Shown here: positions 17,833-26,516 of the stretch, piece by piece
Position numbering within the stretch: the stretch's first letter is position 1
How the letters are laid out: each line of letters begins with the position of its first letter
The notes under the pieces: generated by a model
Seen by the model: the letters and a program-made list of their open reading frames with translations, nothing else
Told to the model about the DNA's origin: nothing
Database searches by the model: none
Translations under genes and position numbers: made by a program
Assembly (NCBI GenBank): GCA_045565995.1
Contig: JBJLEF010000004.1
Span: forward strand, 124,001 to 188,000
DNA from: UBA721 sp002705165
Lineage (GTDB): Bacteria > Planctomycetota > Planctomycetia > Pirellulales > Pirellulaceae
DNA length: 64,000 nt
Direction of reading: 5' to 3'

Positions 17833-19815
17833 ATGAACGCTGGCCTGAATGACGCTCAAAAACGTGCTGTAGAAACGCTCACGGGCCCAATGCTCGTGCT
17901 AGCTGGCGCTGGCAGTGGGAAAACTCGTGTCGTTACATATCGTATCGCGAATCTGATTAGGCACGGAACTAAACCATCACGTATCCTTGCCGTCACGTTT
18001 ACAAAAAAAGCTGCGATGGAGATGCAACATCGTATTGCAGACCTGATTACGCTAGATAACTCAGACCGACCAGAAATCTCTACGTTTCACTCACTTTGTG
18101 TTCGAATATTGCGACGACAAATTGATCGACTAGGTTATCCTTCCAATTTCACCATTATGGACGCGTCCGATCAAGCTTCGATTTGCCGTAAAGTTCTTAG
18201 GGAAATCAGAGTTCCCGATAGTTCGTTACGCCCCAGGGATTTGCAATTCGTCATTAGTCATTGGAAGAACAGTGGCATACGCCCGGCTGCCGCGGCCACC
18301 GTCGCCGTTACAGACAAGGAGCATATCGGTGCTGTTGCGTATCGCCGCTATCAGGAAGAATTAACTCGTTGCGGTACGGTAGACTTTGACGACCTTTTAT
18401 TATTAGTAGACGAGCTTTTCTCCAGTTATCCCGAAATTTGTCGAGACGAAGCTTCCAGATTCGATCACCTACTCGTCGACGAATATCAGGACACCAACGG
18501 CATTCAATATAATATTGTTAAAGGCCTCGCTGGGCAGCACAGGAATATCTGTGTTGTTGGGGATGATGATCAGAGTATCTATGGTTTTAGGGGTAGCGAG
18601 GTCGAGCATATTCTTAACTTTGCTAGGGACTGGCGTGGCGCAATGGAGATCCGTCTAGAAGCCAATTATCGTTCGGTCGCGAGTATCTTAGAGTTGGCAA
18701 ACTCGCTGATCAGTTACAACACCGGCCGGTATGACAAGGTTTTACGTCCTGCCCGACCCGGTGGAAAGCGTCCGCAGATTCAACAATTTAAAGACGAAGA
18801 TCAGGAGGCGGAGCAGGTCGTGAAATCAATCGCCATTCAAGTTGCCCGTGGTGAACGACACCCCCGCGATATTGCTATCCTGTTTCGCACAAATGAACAG
18901 CCCCGAGTCTTCGAACAAGAGCTTCGTAAACAGGAAATACCCTACGTCATTCTGGGAAGCAAGTCATTTTTCGATCGCAAAGAGGTTAAGGACATTGTTA
19001 GTTATCTCCGTATTGCCCAAAATCCCAAAGACGAGCCCAGCATGCGGAGGATCATCAATTCCCCTCCGCGGGGGATATCTAACGGCACCGTGGCGAAGTT
19101 GGTAGAGGTGGCGACGGAACGAGGGGTAGCCATGTGGGAAGTGATGCAGCGTGACGATGTGCTGCAAAAGTTACCCGTCCCCGCAAGGAATGCAATTCGA
19201 AATTTCATTGATCTGGTTCAGGCAGGCCAAGCTCTGTTTAGAGAGGTGATCGACCAGAAAATACTGCAACATTACCTACAACTTTGCCGCTATGAGAAGG
19301 AAGTTGATCGCACTAGCAAAGATGAAGAGGAAAAAGGAATTCGTTGGGCATCGGTTGAGGAGGTCGTCAACGCGGTTGGGAGTTTCGCTGACAAGCAGGA
19401 GACGCCGACGTTGGAAAAATTCCTCGAAGAGATAACACTCGCCGCGTCCGATTTAGAAGAGGATAAAGATCGGCAGTTGGATAAGGATGCGGTCGCGTTG
19501 TTGACGCTGCACGCGTCGAAGGGGCTCGAGTATCCAGTCGTTTATATGGTTGGATTAGAGGAGGGTATCTTGCCGCATAAACGCGCGTTGAGCTTCGAAG
19601 GCGAAGCGGTCGACGAAGAACGTCGATTAGCCTATGTGGGAGTCACGCGGGCTCAGGACGAACTAACGCTTTCCATGGCGCTGACTCGAAGGAAATGGGG
19701 CAAGAATTATGAACAGATCCCCAGTCGTTTTTTGTTTGAAATGATCGGCCAAGCCGACAATCCTAACTCTTTTAAGCACAAACCTAACGGCCGAGGGTCA
19801 GTGAATGCCAGATAA
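17833..19815 (+). CDS. UvrD/Rep/PcrA-family ATP-dependent DNA helicase
   Basis: The start is taken at 17833 (MNAGLNDAQKRAV), because the first 44 residues of the longer frame from 17701 do not resemble the family. The product is 660 residues. It shows the SF1A motifs: Q-motif LNDAQKRAV, Walker A AGAGSGKT (25-31), TFTKKAAMEM, LLVDEYQDTN, VVGDDDQSIYGFRG, LEANYRS, LTLHASKGLEYPVV and the final VGVTRAQDEL. It translocates 3'-5' on single-stranded DNA. The length is close to Rep (673) and shorter than PcrA/UvrD. The stop lies inside the start of a small downstream gene, indicating coupled translation. Confidence 0.94.
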   Translation: MNAGLNDAQKRAVETLTGPMLVLAGAGSGKTRVVTYRIANLIRHGTKPSRILAVTFTKKAAMEMQHRIADLITLDNSDRPEISTFHSLCVRILRRQIDRLGYPSNFTIMDASDQASICRKVLREIRVPDSSLRPRDLQFVISHWKNSGIRPAAAATVAVTDKEHIGAVAYRRYQEELTRCGTVDFDDLLLLVDELFSSYPEICRDEASRFDHLLVDEYQDTNGIQYNIVKGLAGQHRNICVVGDDDQSIYGFRGSEVEHILNFARDWRGAMEIRLEANYRSVASILELANSLISYNTGRYDKVLRPARPGGKRPQIQQFKDEDQEAEQVVKSIAIQVARGERHPRDIAILFRTNEQPRVFEQELRKQEIPYVILGSKSFFDRKEVKDIVSYLRIAQNPKDEPSMRRIINSPPRGISNGTVAKLVEVATERGVAMWEVMQRDDVLQKLPVPARNAIRNFIDLVQAGQALFREVIDQKILQHYLQLCRYEKEVDRTSKDEEEKGIRWASVEEVVNAVGSFADKQETPTLEKFLEEITLAASDLEEDKDRQLDKDAVALLTLHASKGLEYPVVYMVGLEEGILPHKRALSFEGEAVDEERRLAYVGVTRAQDELTLSMALTRRKWGKNYEQIPSRFLFEMIGQADNPNSFKHKPNGRGSVNAR

Positions 19816-19906
19816 AGCCACGTCGAAAATAAACACCGTACGGCTATTAGTCGCTCTGGCGTTCATCGCGATAGGGTACTACTTCCAGTTTTACTGGGGA
19901 AGATGA
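19805..19906 (+). CDS. Small 33-residue membrane peptide between helicase and acetyltransferase
   Basis: An ATG at 19805 opens a 33-residue frame ending TGA at 19904-19906. It overlaps the helicase 3' end by 11 bases, and its stop shares ATGA with the ATG of the acetyltransferase gene at 19903. The peptide has a basic, polar N-terminus (MPDKATSKINTVR), then a hydrophobic stretch (LLVALAFIAIGYYFQFYW) and a final Gly-Arg, as expected for a single-pass small membrane protein. Double overlap with both neighbours argues for real translation. No homolog is known to me, and homology searches with such short sequences are weak. Confidence 0.6.
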   Translation: MPDKATSKINTVRLLVALAFIAIGYYFQFYWGR

Positions 19907-20415
19907 GCACTGTTATGCACGACCCATTAGAAATTAATATTCGTCAGGCAACGGAATGCGATCATGGCGAGATCCTTGAAATTACGTCAGAGGTCTTTGG
20001 TCCAACGACCTACGAGAAAAACCTAGAAGACAACTATGGTGTTATCGCGGGGAAATCTTGGGAATGGAGGAAGGCTCGCCACCTGCAAATCGATTTGAAA
20101 CAATCTAATGGGGAATGTTATGTCGCCGTCTTGGAAGCTAAAGTGCGCGGCTACGTAACGATCTTGCTGGATTACGATTCAAAAATAGGGGTGATCTCCA
20201 ATCTGGCGGTCGCAAAAAACGCTTCAAATCAGGGCATAGGGCGAAGATTGCTGCAAGAGGCTAATCAAGCGATGCGTAAGGCCGGAATGGAGATTGCACG
20301 AATAGAAACGCTTGAGCAAAACTCGATAGGCAAACACCTTTATCCCCAAGTTGGATTCAGGAAATTCGCGACCCAACACTATTTTGCTTTGGATTTGCGA
20401 GACGGTACTGCCTGA
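19903..20415 (+). CDS. GNAT family N-acetyltransferase
   Basis: A 170-residue GNAT protein. The acetyl-CoA-binding motif A is visible as ISNLAVAKNASNQGIGRRLLQEA (VAxxxxxQGIGRxLL pattern), with a following helix and the C-terminal LYPQVGFRKF segment. The N-terminal half (IRQATECDHGEILEI) is typical of the fold. The substrate is unknown; RimI-like protein acetylation or small-molecule acetylation are both possible. Its ATG overlaps the stop of the 33-residue ORF by four bases, so it is translationally coupled to the helicase unit. Confidence 0.88.
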   Translation: MSTVMHDPLEINIRQATECDHGEILEITSEVFGPTTYEKNLEDNYGVIAGKSWEWRKARHLQIDLKQSNGECYVAVLEAKVRGYVTILLDYDSKIGVISNLAVAKNASNQGIGRRLLQEANQAMRKAGMEIARIETLEQNSIGKHLYPQVGFRKFATQHYFALDLRDGTA

Positions 20416-20431
20416 GGCGGCTAATGAAGTA

Positions 20432-20457
20432 GTGGCCTGTTTTAATGGTTAGGCCAC
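20432..20457. terminator. Possible bidirectional hairpin between convergent genes
   Basis: GTGGCCT (20432-20438) pairs with AGGCCAC (20451-20457) across a 12-base loop. It sits between the acetyltransferase and the formyltransferase, whose stop lies in the loop side. No U-tract follows on either strand, so intrinsic termination is uncertain. Confidence 0.35.
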
Positions 20458-21372
20458 GTCGGAAGAAAGCTGAAGGTCTGGTCTGAGGTGAATAAATGAT
20501 TTCCCGAGACGGCCTCCGTAGTTGCCGGCCGTAATCAACTCTAAACCTTGTAAGTGATTCGTAGCGTCCAACGCATTGTGGGTAGCACGGGTTACGGTGT
20601 CTAAATCCTGGCCGTTAATAATAATCTCCATGATAGAGGTTACGCCTTCCGGAACTTGAGACTGCTCTCCTAGTTTTGCTCGCAGTGTTGGGCAATAGGC
20701 TTCGTAGGTGCTGGCAAATAGAAACGGGTATTTACTGCCTGCCTTGCTGGCACTGGCAGCCACCCCGCCGGGAAAGGTCGTAACCACCCCGTTTGTAGCG
20801 TCCGCTGCCTGCGCTGCAGTGTAGGCAGCGTCGATAGCGAAATCCTGAGTGTGCCCCATAAACCACAAATTGCCTCCCATAATCCCGTCTCGATACGCGA
20901 ACCGTCGACTAAGGACAAATTCGCCTCCCATGATGGGTATAACCCATACTGGTTCCTCGTGCCTGTGGTCACGGAATTGGTGCCCATCGCCAAAGTAAGC
21001 GATTTTCTTTCCAAGTTTGAAAAACGTATCCGAATCTAAATGGTTAAAGACATTTGCCGTTGGACAAGTTAGAACGTTCTGACTTAATCTAGCAATTAAA
21101 ACCTTTTCGAGATGCCGTTCGCGGTTTTTTAAAAACCGGGGGACGTGGAATTGGCAGACGGCCCCAATCCGACCGTCAGGAGTGTTCTCGGGGGTTACGT
21201 AATGATCCAACCCGGCTTCGCAATCGCACATGATGGTGCTTGAGGCATGGCCGGTAGCGGCCATTACTGCCTGATCTAACCAGAACTTGTTTTTGGCCGT
21301 AATTAAGACTTCGGAATAAATACTACGGAAAGCCTCGGCGTAGGTATTTTCGATTTTCACAGTTGTATCCAT
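20449..21372 (-). CDS. fhcD: Formylmethanofuran:tetrahydromethanopterin formyltransferase
   Basis: The 307-residue product starts at the ATG at 21372 (MDTTVKIENTYAEAF), which aligns with archaeal Ftr starting MEINGVEIEDTYAEAF; the frame is open to 21420. Family blocks seen are STIMCDCEAGLDHY, TPDGRIGAVCQ, NVLTCPTANVFN, FGDGHQF, PIMGGEF, FPGGVAASASKAGSKY and AGNYGGRLGK. The enzyme transfers the formyl group between methanofuran and tetrahydromethanopterin. In bacteria it is part of the Fhc complex for formaldehyde oxidation. Such genes are known in planctomycetes and methylotrophic proteobacteria. It lies 31 bases after the cyclo-ligase gene. No fhcA, fhcB or fhcC is in this window. Confidence 0.93.
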   Translation of the reverse strand: MDTTVKIENTYAEAFRSIYSEVLITAKNKFWLDQAVMAATGHASSTIMCDCEAGLDHYVTPENTPDGRIGAVCQFHVPRFLKNRERHLEKVLIARLSQNVLTCPTANVFNHLDSDTFFKLGKKIAYFGDGHQFRDHRHEEPVWVIPIMGGEFVLSRRFAYRDGIMGGNLWFMGHTQDFAIDAAYTAAQAADATNGVVTTFPGGVAASASKAGSKYPFLFASTYEAYCPTLRAKLGEQSQVPEGVTSIMEIIINGQDLDTVTRATHNALDATNHLQGLELITAGNYGGRLGKSFIHLRPDLQLSSDVA

Positions 21373-21403
21373 AGAGTGGTGCCCACCATGGTTAGATAGA
21401 GTA

Positions 21404-22021
21404 TTAGGCGGCCCGGCCAACGCCGTTATAAACCGTAGTTTCGGTGATCACCTTGTCCATGTAGATATCGTGCTCTTGAACAGGGATCTCTTCAAACATC
21501 TGGCAGTCAAAACAGACGGCGGTTAAGGATGCATCGGATCGTGCATGTTGTAAGCACTTGTCGTAGTAACCTTTCCCCATACCCGTTCGGCCACCGTTGG
21601 AATCAAAGCCGACGCCGGGCACCATGATGACGTCAAGTTCTTGAACAGAAACTTGTTTGTGTGGCAGATGTCTCAAATCCTGTTTTGGCTCGAGGATCTT
21701 ATACATGCCAATCTCCAACTCATCCATAGATTCCAAGTGGAAAAGTTCAAGTTCACCCTCCTCATTGCACCAGGGCACCACTATTTTCTTTTGGCTTGTC
21801 AGGGCGGCGGGAAGGTCGTGCCGTGTACGTACCTCGGCCCGTACATCGACATAGAACATGACAGTGGAGGCAGACTGGTATTCCGGTTGTTCCATAAATG
21901 TTGCCATGATGGACCGGCTAATCTCATCTTTGTTTTCCTGGGCTTTGCGATTAGCAAAGGCAACCTTGCGGATTTGGGTTTTTAATTCCGCACCCGTTAA
22001 GACTGATTCAGACATTCTCAC
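21404..22021 (-). CDS. 5-formyltetrahydrofolate cyclo-ligase family protein
   Basis: A 205-residue protein (start MRMSESV or the MSESV two codons later). It shows the ATP-binding GFDSNGGRTGMGKGYYDKCL signature and IMVPGVGFD of the MTHFS/YgfA family. The enzyme converts 5-formyl-THF to 5,10-methenyl-THF using ATP. The nearest gene on the same strand is the H4MPT-linked formyltransferase, so a role in one-carbon exchange between pterins is plausible. An alternative, seen elsewhere in the family, is activity on a related pterin. A GGAGGT-like Shine-Dalgarno (minus strand of 22020-22025) sits at the start. Confidence 0.92.
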   Translation of the reverse strand: MRMSESVLTGAELKTQIRKVAFANRKAQENKDEISRSIMATFMEQPEYQSASTVMFYVDVRAEVRTRHDLPAALTSQKKIVVPWCNEEGELELFHLESMDELEIGMYKILEPKQDLRHLPHKQVSVQELDVIMVPGVGFDSNGGRTGMGKGYYDKCLQHARSDASLTAVCFDCQMFEEIPVQEHDIYMDKVITETTVYNGVGRAA

Positions 22022-22189
22022 CTCCTTGATAGTCTTTGAAGAAGAATAGTTTCTTTTCGAACTTCAATATGTTCATCGTAAAACGTGGTAGATTGATACG
22101 ATTGAATAGCAAGGAATCCGTTTCCCGCATGGTATTGGTTTATACCAAATCTGTTTTAAAATTCAATCAAACTCAAAGGGATTTGCCGA

Positions 22190-23938
22190 ATGCTCTCTCG
22201 CCTTATTGGTGTGTTAGTCGTGTTTCTTCTTCACGCTTGTTTTACCTTGGTTTCTCAGGCTGCTGATCAGGACGTGGATTTACTCATTAGAAAACACTGG
22301 GACTGGACATTGTCGCAAAGCCCAGTATTCGCGGGTCAACTTGGTGATAGGAGCGGTGATGGCAAGCTACCTGATGTTTCTATTAAAAATACTATTGCTT
22401 CCTCACGACGAGTGCGGGGATTTCTTGAATCTGCTCGGGAAATCGACCGTGGTAGTCTAACTGTCAACTCGCGGCTCAATTTGGACATTTTCATCCGATA
22501 TTTGGAAGACGAGGTGGGGGAAGTTGATCATAAAGCCTATCTCGTTCCTATCACTAATCGTTGGGGATTTCATATTTACTTTGCGGAGTTGTATAAGCGT
22601 TTACCCTTTAATACTGTCGATGATTATCGAAGCTATTTGGGGAGGTTGGCGGCCTTCAGTGACTATGCCGATCAAAACATGGAACTTCTTAAGCAGGGGA
22701 TAAAGGAAGGTTATGTGCTACCCGCTGTGGTTTTAGAGGGTTATGAGGAAACTATCTCGAGTCACATCTATGAAGAAGCGAGGAAGAGCCCCCTCTTTAC
22801 ACCATTTACCCAATTTCCAAAAAGCATAGGCAAGCGACAGGCGGATTCGTTATCTTTGGAGGGCGCAACTCTAATCGCTGAGGACGTAATTCCGGCCTAT
22901 CAGAAATTCTTACGGTTTATGATTGAGGACTATAAACCGTCCGCCTCCGACGCAATCGGGGTGTCTAGTCGACCGGCGGGTCGCGAATTCTATCGTCAAC
23001 GTGTCAAAAAGTTTACGACGTTAGATTTAACACCTGAGCAAGTGCATCAAACGGGTCAGGCGGAGGTCCTTAGGATCCGAGCTGAAATGGAAGCTATTCC
23101 AAAAGAACTCGAGTTTGATGGCGATTTCGATTCGTTTCTTCGTTTCTTGCGTACGGACCCTCAGTTCTACCCAACGGATGTGGAAAGTTACAAAAAGGAG
23201 GTTGCGTATATTTTGAAGCGAATGGACGGCGAGTTACCAAGGCTTTTTGGGAGACTACCTCGGACGCCTTATGGTATTAAGGAAATTCCAGCTTACATTG
23301 CTCCCAAAACGACTGCAGCGTACTATCAACCTCCATCGCCAGATGGAAAGATCGCTGGATTTTATTTCATCAATACCTATAACCTCAAGAGTCGACCTCT
23401 TTACCAACTGGAAGCACTCTCCCTGCATGAAGCGGTGCCGGGGCACCATCTACAGCTAGCGTTGCAACAAGAAATAGACGATATGCCAGCCTTCAGGAAG
23501 TACAACGGGTTCACCGCTTTCATCGAGGGCTGGGCTTTGTATTCCGAGCGGCTTGGTTTGGAGGTAGGCTTTTACGATGATCCTTACAGTGATTTCGGTC
23601 GTTTAAGTTATGAGATGTGGCGGGCGTGCAGGTTAGTTGTAGATACCGGGATCCATTACTTCGGCTGGAGTCGCCAGCGCGCGATCGAATATATGGTGAG
23701 CAATACGGCTTTATCACGTCATAACATTGTTGCGGAAGTCGACCGGTATATCTCATGGCCCGGTCAGGCGTTAGCGTACAAAATAGGAGAGCTCAAAATC
23801 AGGGAGTTGCGTTCTATTGCTGAAGATCGATTAGGTTCAGGATTTGATATCCGTAAATTCCACGATGTGGTTTTAGGCAGTGGGGCCGTGCCACTTAAAG
23901 TGTTGGAGCAGAATGTTCTGAAGTATCTTCCGGATTGA
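22190..23938 (+). CDS. DUF885 family secreted putative metallopeptidase
   Basis: A 582-residue protein with an N-terminal signal peptide (LIGVLVVFLLHACFTLVSQA). The DUF885 domain follows over nearly the whole length. The family hallmark HEAVPGHH occurs at about 412-419, an HExxH-like zinc motif variant, followed by FIEGWALYSERLG with a candidate third ligand Glu. Family members are thought to be zinc-dependent carboxypeptidase-like enzymes, although few are characterised. The 3' end overlaps the convergent DUF3754 gene by 44 bases. Confidence 0.9.
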   Translation: MLSRLIGVLVVFLLHACFTLVSQAADQDVDLLIRKHWDWTLSQSPVFAGQLGDRSGDGKLPDVSIKNTIASSRRVRGFLESAREIDRGSLTVNSRLNLDIFIRYLEDEVGEVDHKAYLVPITNRWGFHIYFAELYKRLPFNTVDDYRSYLGRLAAFSDYADQNMELLKQGIKEGYVLPAVVLEGYEETISSHIYEEARKSPLFTPFTQFPKSIGKRQADSLSLEGATLIAEDVIPAYQKFLRFMIEDYKPSASDAIGVSSRPAGREFYRQRVKKFTTLDLTPEQVHQTGQAEVLRIRAEMEAIPKELEFDGDFDSFLRFLRTDPQFYPTDVESYKKEVAYILKRMDGELPRLFGRLPRTPYGIKEIPAYIAPKTTAAYYQPPSPDGKIAGFYFINTYNLKSRPLYQLEALSLHEAVPGHHLQLALQQEIDDMPAFRKYNGFTAFIEGWALYSERLGLEVGFYDDPYSDFGRLSYEMWRACRLVVDTGIHYFGWSRQRAIEYMVSNTALSRHNIVAEVDRYISWPGQALAYKIGELKIRELRSIAEDRLGSGFDIRKFHDVVLGSGAVPLKVLEQNVLKYLPD

Positions 23939-25211
23939 CGGACTTGCTATAGCCATCTATCAATTTGTGGAAGTTAATTTGCAATCCTGCTATGGCACTT
24001 GGAACTTCGATAGCAACGTATTTTCTCTCCGCGTTCACGGTCACCAACTTTAAATGAAAAAGTTTACGTAAAGCGTCATCGACCTCGAAGTTCACAGGAA
24101 ACTCTACCGTTTCGTGGATGAAGCGTTCTGCCGAAATATCTAACTGACGCGCCGTAGCACCCTGCGGATAATTTAATAGCAAGAGGGTGTAGGCGAGAAG
24201 GCATTCCTGTATGTCTTGGACTTCGGCCTCATTTTGGAGTTGCTGAAGGACACCGGCATTATTACCTAGACTCTGATAATAAAGATTCTTGGTGAGGTCG
24301 TGTTGATATTTGTTTTTGGTTCTAAAGTATCCGAACACGGTCTTAAGGGCGTATCCAATGGTAGTTGATAAGAGGCTTATTAGCGCAAATAAGCCCAGGG
24401 AAACCACGGCAAAAAGTCGGAAAACAAGGATGGCGAGGCCAGAAAGAGTAGGGAGGACAATCTTCCCTCGATCAATGATGGTCATCCTTACTTTTGTCCC
24501 GGGTAATAACATGTCGATATCATGTTGCGGAATGTTTTTAAACGACTTGATATAAAGACAGTCCGACCGATGTTCAACATCCGTAGACGCGGTTTCTATT
24601 ACTTGAAAACAGATTACTAAACGTTGATAAAGGGGGACGTCGACCTCTTCTCGGCGGTAAAAATTAGAAAGGCGTCTTCGCACACGTTTCCCAATCACCT
24701 TGCCACGAATATATACGCCGAACCGTCTAAAGACGGTGAAATCTGAAGTCATAGGGATACCGAAATCCGAGGCATTTTGTAAGGCGTCAAGCAGTTCGGT
24801 GCGGCTTAGCTTTTGGTAATTCGCCCGTACCATTATTTGATCAATTTGACTCAGAGTAAGCTGGCCTACCTGATCAGCGGAATCTAATTCCATCGCAGTG
24901 GGGATGCGCTCGCTTATACTATCCGGATCCAATTTTGAATAGTTTTCACTTACCTCCGCGTGATCATGATAGGACTGCATGTGCACAAGCGTGTCCAGCA
25001 GTGCACAGAATTCTTCAAATTCGTCCGGATTCAGGCCGCCTTCTACGGCCAAGTCGGTCATCAGGACGCGCCAGTCTGCTCGGGCGACGGGGATGAAATG
25101 TTCCCGGCCCCAATGAACGGCATTTTCCGGTATTGTCTCAGTCTCTATTAACGTCTCGAAAGAGTTATTCGTTACGGCAAGCCCGGAATTTCTTATTTCG
25201 TTTGGATGCAT
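23895..25211 (-). CDS. DUF3754 (TMEM143-like) membrane protein
   Basis: A 438-residue protein. Signatures of the DUF3754 family are HFIPVARADWRVLMTDL at the N-terminus and KSFKNIPQHDIDMLLPGTKVRMTIIDR before two hydrophobic segments (LSGLAILVFRLFAVVSLGLFALISLL). A helical C-terminal region includes ARQLDISAERFIHETVEF. Eukaryotic TMEM143 is a mitochondrial membrane protein of unknown role, and bacterial members are also uncharacterised. The gene converges on the DUF885 gene and overlaps its last 44 bases. Membrane association is clear; no function is inferred. Confidence 0.78.
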   Translation of the reverse strand: MHPNEIRNSGLAVTNNSFETLIETETIPENAVHWGREHFIPVARADWRVLMTDLAVEGGLNPDEFEEFCALLDTLVHMQSYHDHAEVSENYSKLDPDSISERIPTAMELDSADQVGQLTLSQIDQIMVRANYQKLSRTELLDALQNASDFGIPMTSDFTVFRRFGVYIRGKVIGKRVRRRLSNFYRREEVDVPLYQRLVICFQVIETASTDVEHRSDCLYIKSFKNIPQHDIDMLLPGTKVRMTIIDRGKIVLPTLSGLAILVFRLFAVVSLGLFALISLLSTTIGYALKTVFGYFRTKNKYQHDLTKNLYYQSLGNNAGVLQQLQNEAEVQDIQECLLAYTLLLLNYPQGATARQLDISAERFIHETVEFPVNFEVDDALRKLFHLKLVTVNAERKYVAIEVPSAIAGLQINFHKLIDGYSKSVNPEDTSEHSAPTL

Positions 25212-25348
25212 GTTGCGATTAAATGCTGATAAAATAACCCATACTCGGTTTATTATTTAGTATTCTATCATCGATTGGTTTAGTACGCACTTTAGGTCTC
25301 GTGCGTAGGCATTGCACGATAGCAGGATAGCAGGGAAACAGACATAAG

Positions 25349-26002
25349 ATGATTAAGGCGGTGGTATTCGATTTGGATGGACTCATTTTTAATACAGAGG
25401 ACGTCTTTATCCGTGCAACGAGTGAGTTTTTAAGCCCCCTTGGGTATGTTTACGAAGAATCCGTGAGACGCAGGATGATGGGGCAACAGGCTCACATTTC
25501 GACGAGGATATTGAAAGATCACTATTCTTTATCGCTTTCGGTTGACGAGATTCGTGCCGAGATAGAAAAAATCTTCATGACCATTCTTCCCCAGATCCTC
25601 ACGGTGATGCCTGGGTTCGATGAGCTGTTAGCGTTCTTAAAAGATGTAAACCTACCGCTAGCTGTATGTACATCGAGTTCTTCCGAATATGCTAAAAAAC
25701 TTCTTGCTGGCCATGGCTATTTGGAAGACTTTCAATTTGTTTTAGGTGGAGAAGAAGTGGCAAATGGTAAACCGGCTCCGGATTGCTATCTAATGGTTTG
25801 TCAACGGCTGGAGGTGTTGCCTGAGCAGGTGATGGTTCTTGAAGATAGTGAAAATGGATGTCGTGCGGCGGTTGATGCCGGAACGTACGCAGTTGCAGTC
25901 CCAAGTGCTCATAATGATGGACATAACTATCGCGGTACCCGACTGGTTGCTTCCACGTTGGGTGATCCAAAGATTCGAGAAGCTTTGCGTAAAGACAAAT
26001 AA
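25349..26002 (+). CDS. HAD-superfamily hydrolase, beta-phosphoglucomutase-like
   Basis: A 217-residue protein with HAD motif I FDLDGLIF (D8 and D10), motif II CTSSSSE, a motif III Lys in GKPAPDCYL, and motif IV VLEDSENGCRAA. An alpha-helical cap lies between I and II, as in subfamily I (PGMB/phosphatase type). Possible roles include sugar-phosphate phosphatase or mutase; the cap residues do not decide the substrate. It is divergent from the DUF3754 gene and upstream of a small lipoprotein. Confidence 0.9.
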   Translation: MIKAVVFDLDGLIFNTEDVFIRATSEFLSPLGYVYEESVRRRMMGQQAHISTRILKDHYSLSLSVDEIRAEIEKIFMTILPQILTVMPGFDELLAFLKDVNLPLAVCTSSSSEYAKKLLAGHGYLEDFQFVLGGEEVANGKPAPDCYLMVCQRLEVLPEQVMVLEDSENGCRAAVDAGTYAVAVPSAHNDGHNYRGTRLVASTLGDPKIREALRKDK

Positions 26003-26095
26003 AGAAAAAAAAGGTTTTAGGCGAGGCGGCGTGCGGACGATTGAGCAGATAGGTTGTTTTTAGTAGCTTCAATTGTGTCTGCGGAATCAGTTGCC

Positions 26096-26383
26096 ATGTT
26101 AAACAAATTTATTTTTTCCATTGTTTGTTGCAGCTTTCTAGGTTGTTCGTTGCCATTAACCGTCGACGACGATATTACAGGTGTTAGCGGCGGGATTGTT
26201 CCACCTGCTACTCGCACTCAGCGGGCAATGAGTAGGTTTGAATCCAACCATCAAAATGAGCCCGAATTGTCTCAAGCGGATGTAAGTGATTCGATGGCCA
26301 TCGATGACGACAGGGTTTTGGACCATGCTACTGCTGACGCGCAGCACATGCCTACTCCTACGTTTAGTCCGCTCATACCGTAG
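26096..26383 (+). CDS. Small putative lipoprotein, unknown function
   Basis: A 95-residue product from the ATG at 26096. It begins with a lipoprotein signal peptide ending in a lipobox (FLGCSLP, Cys near residue 17), followed by a polar, mostly disordered mature part rich in Asp, Ser, Pro and Thr. No domain was recognised. The frame can be read upstream from a TTG at 26054, but this would bury the signal peptide. It lies between the HAD and Nramp-like genes on the same strand. Confidence 0.6.
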   Translation: MLNKFIFSIVCCSFLGCSLPLTVDDDITGVSGGIVPPATRTQRAMSRFESNHQNEPELSQADVSDSMAIDDDRVLDHATADAQHMPTPTFSPLIP

Positions 26384-26516
26384 ACCAGTAAAGGGAGTTT
26401 TCTAACCCCACAGACATGCATTGAGTGGAAAATGTTGGTATCCTTTCAGTTTGTACTCAGTTTGTTCTATCCAACTGAATATCGAACCTAAGTGATTCCA
26501 GCGAAAGCCTAGAGTG

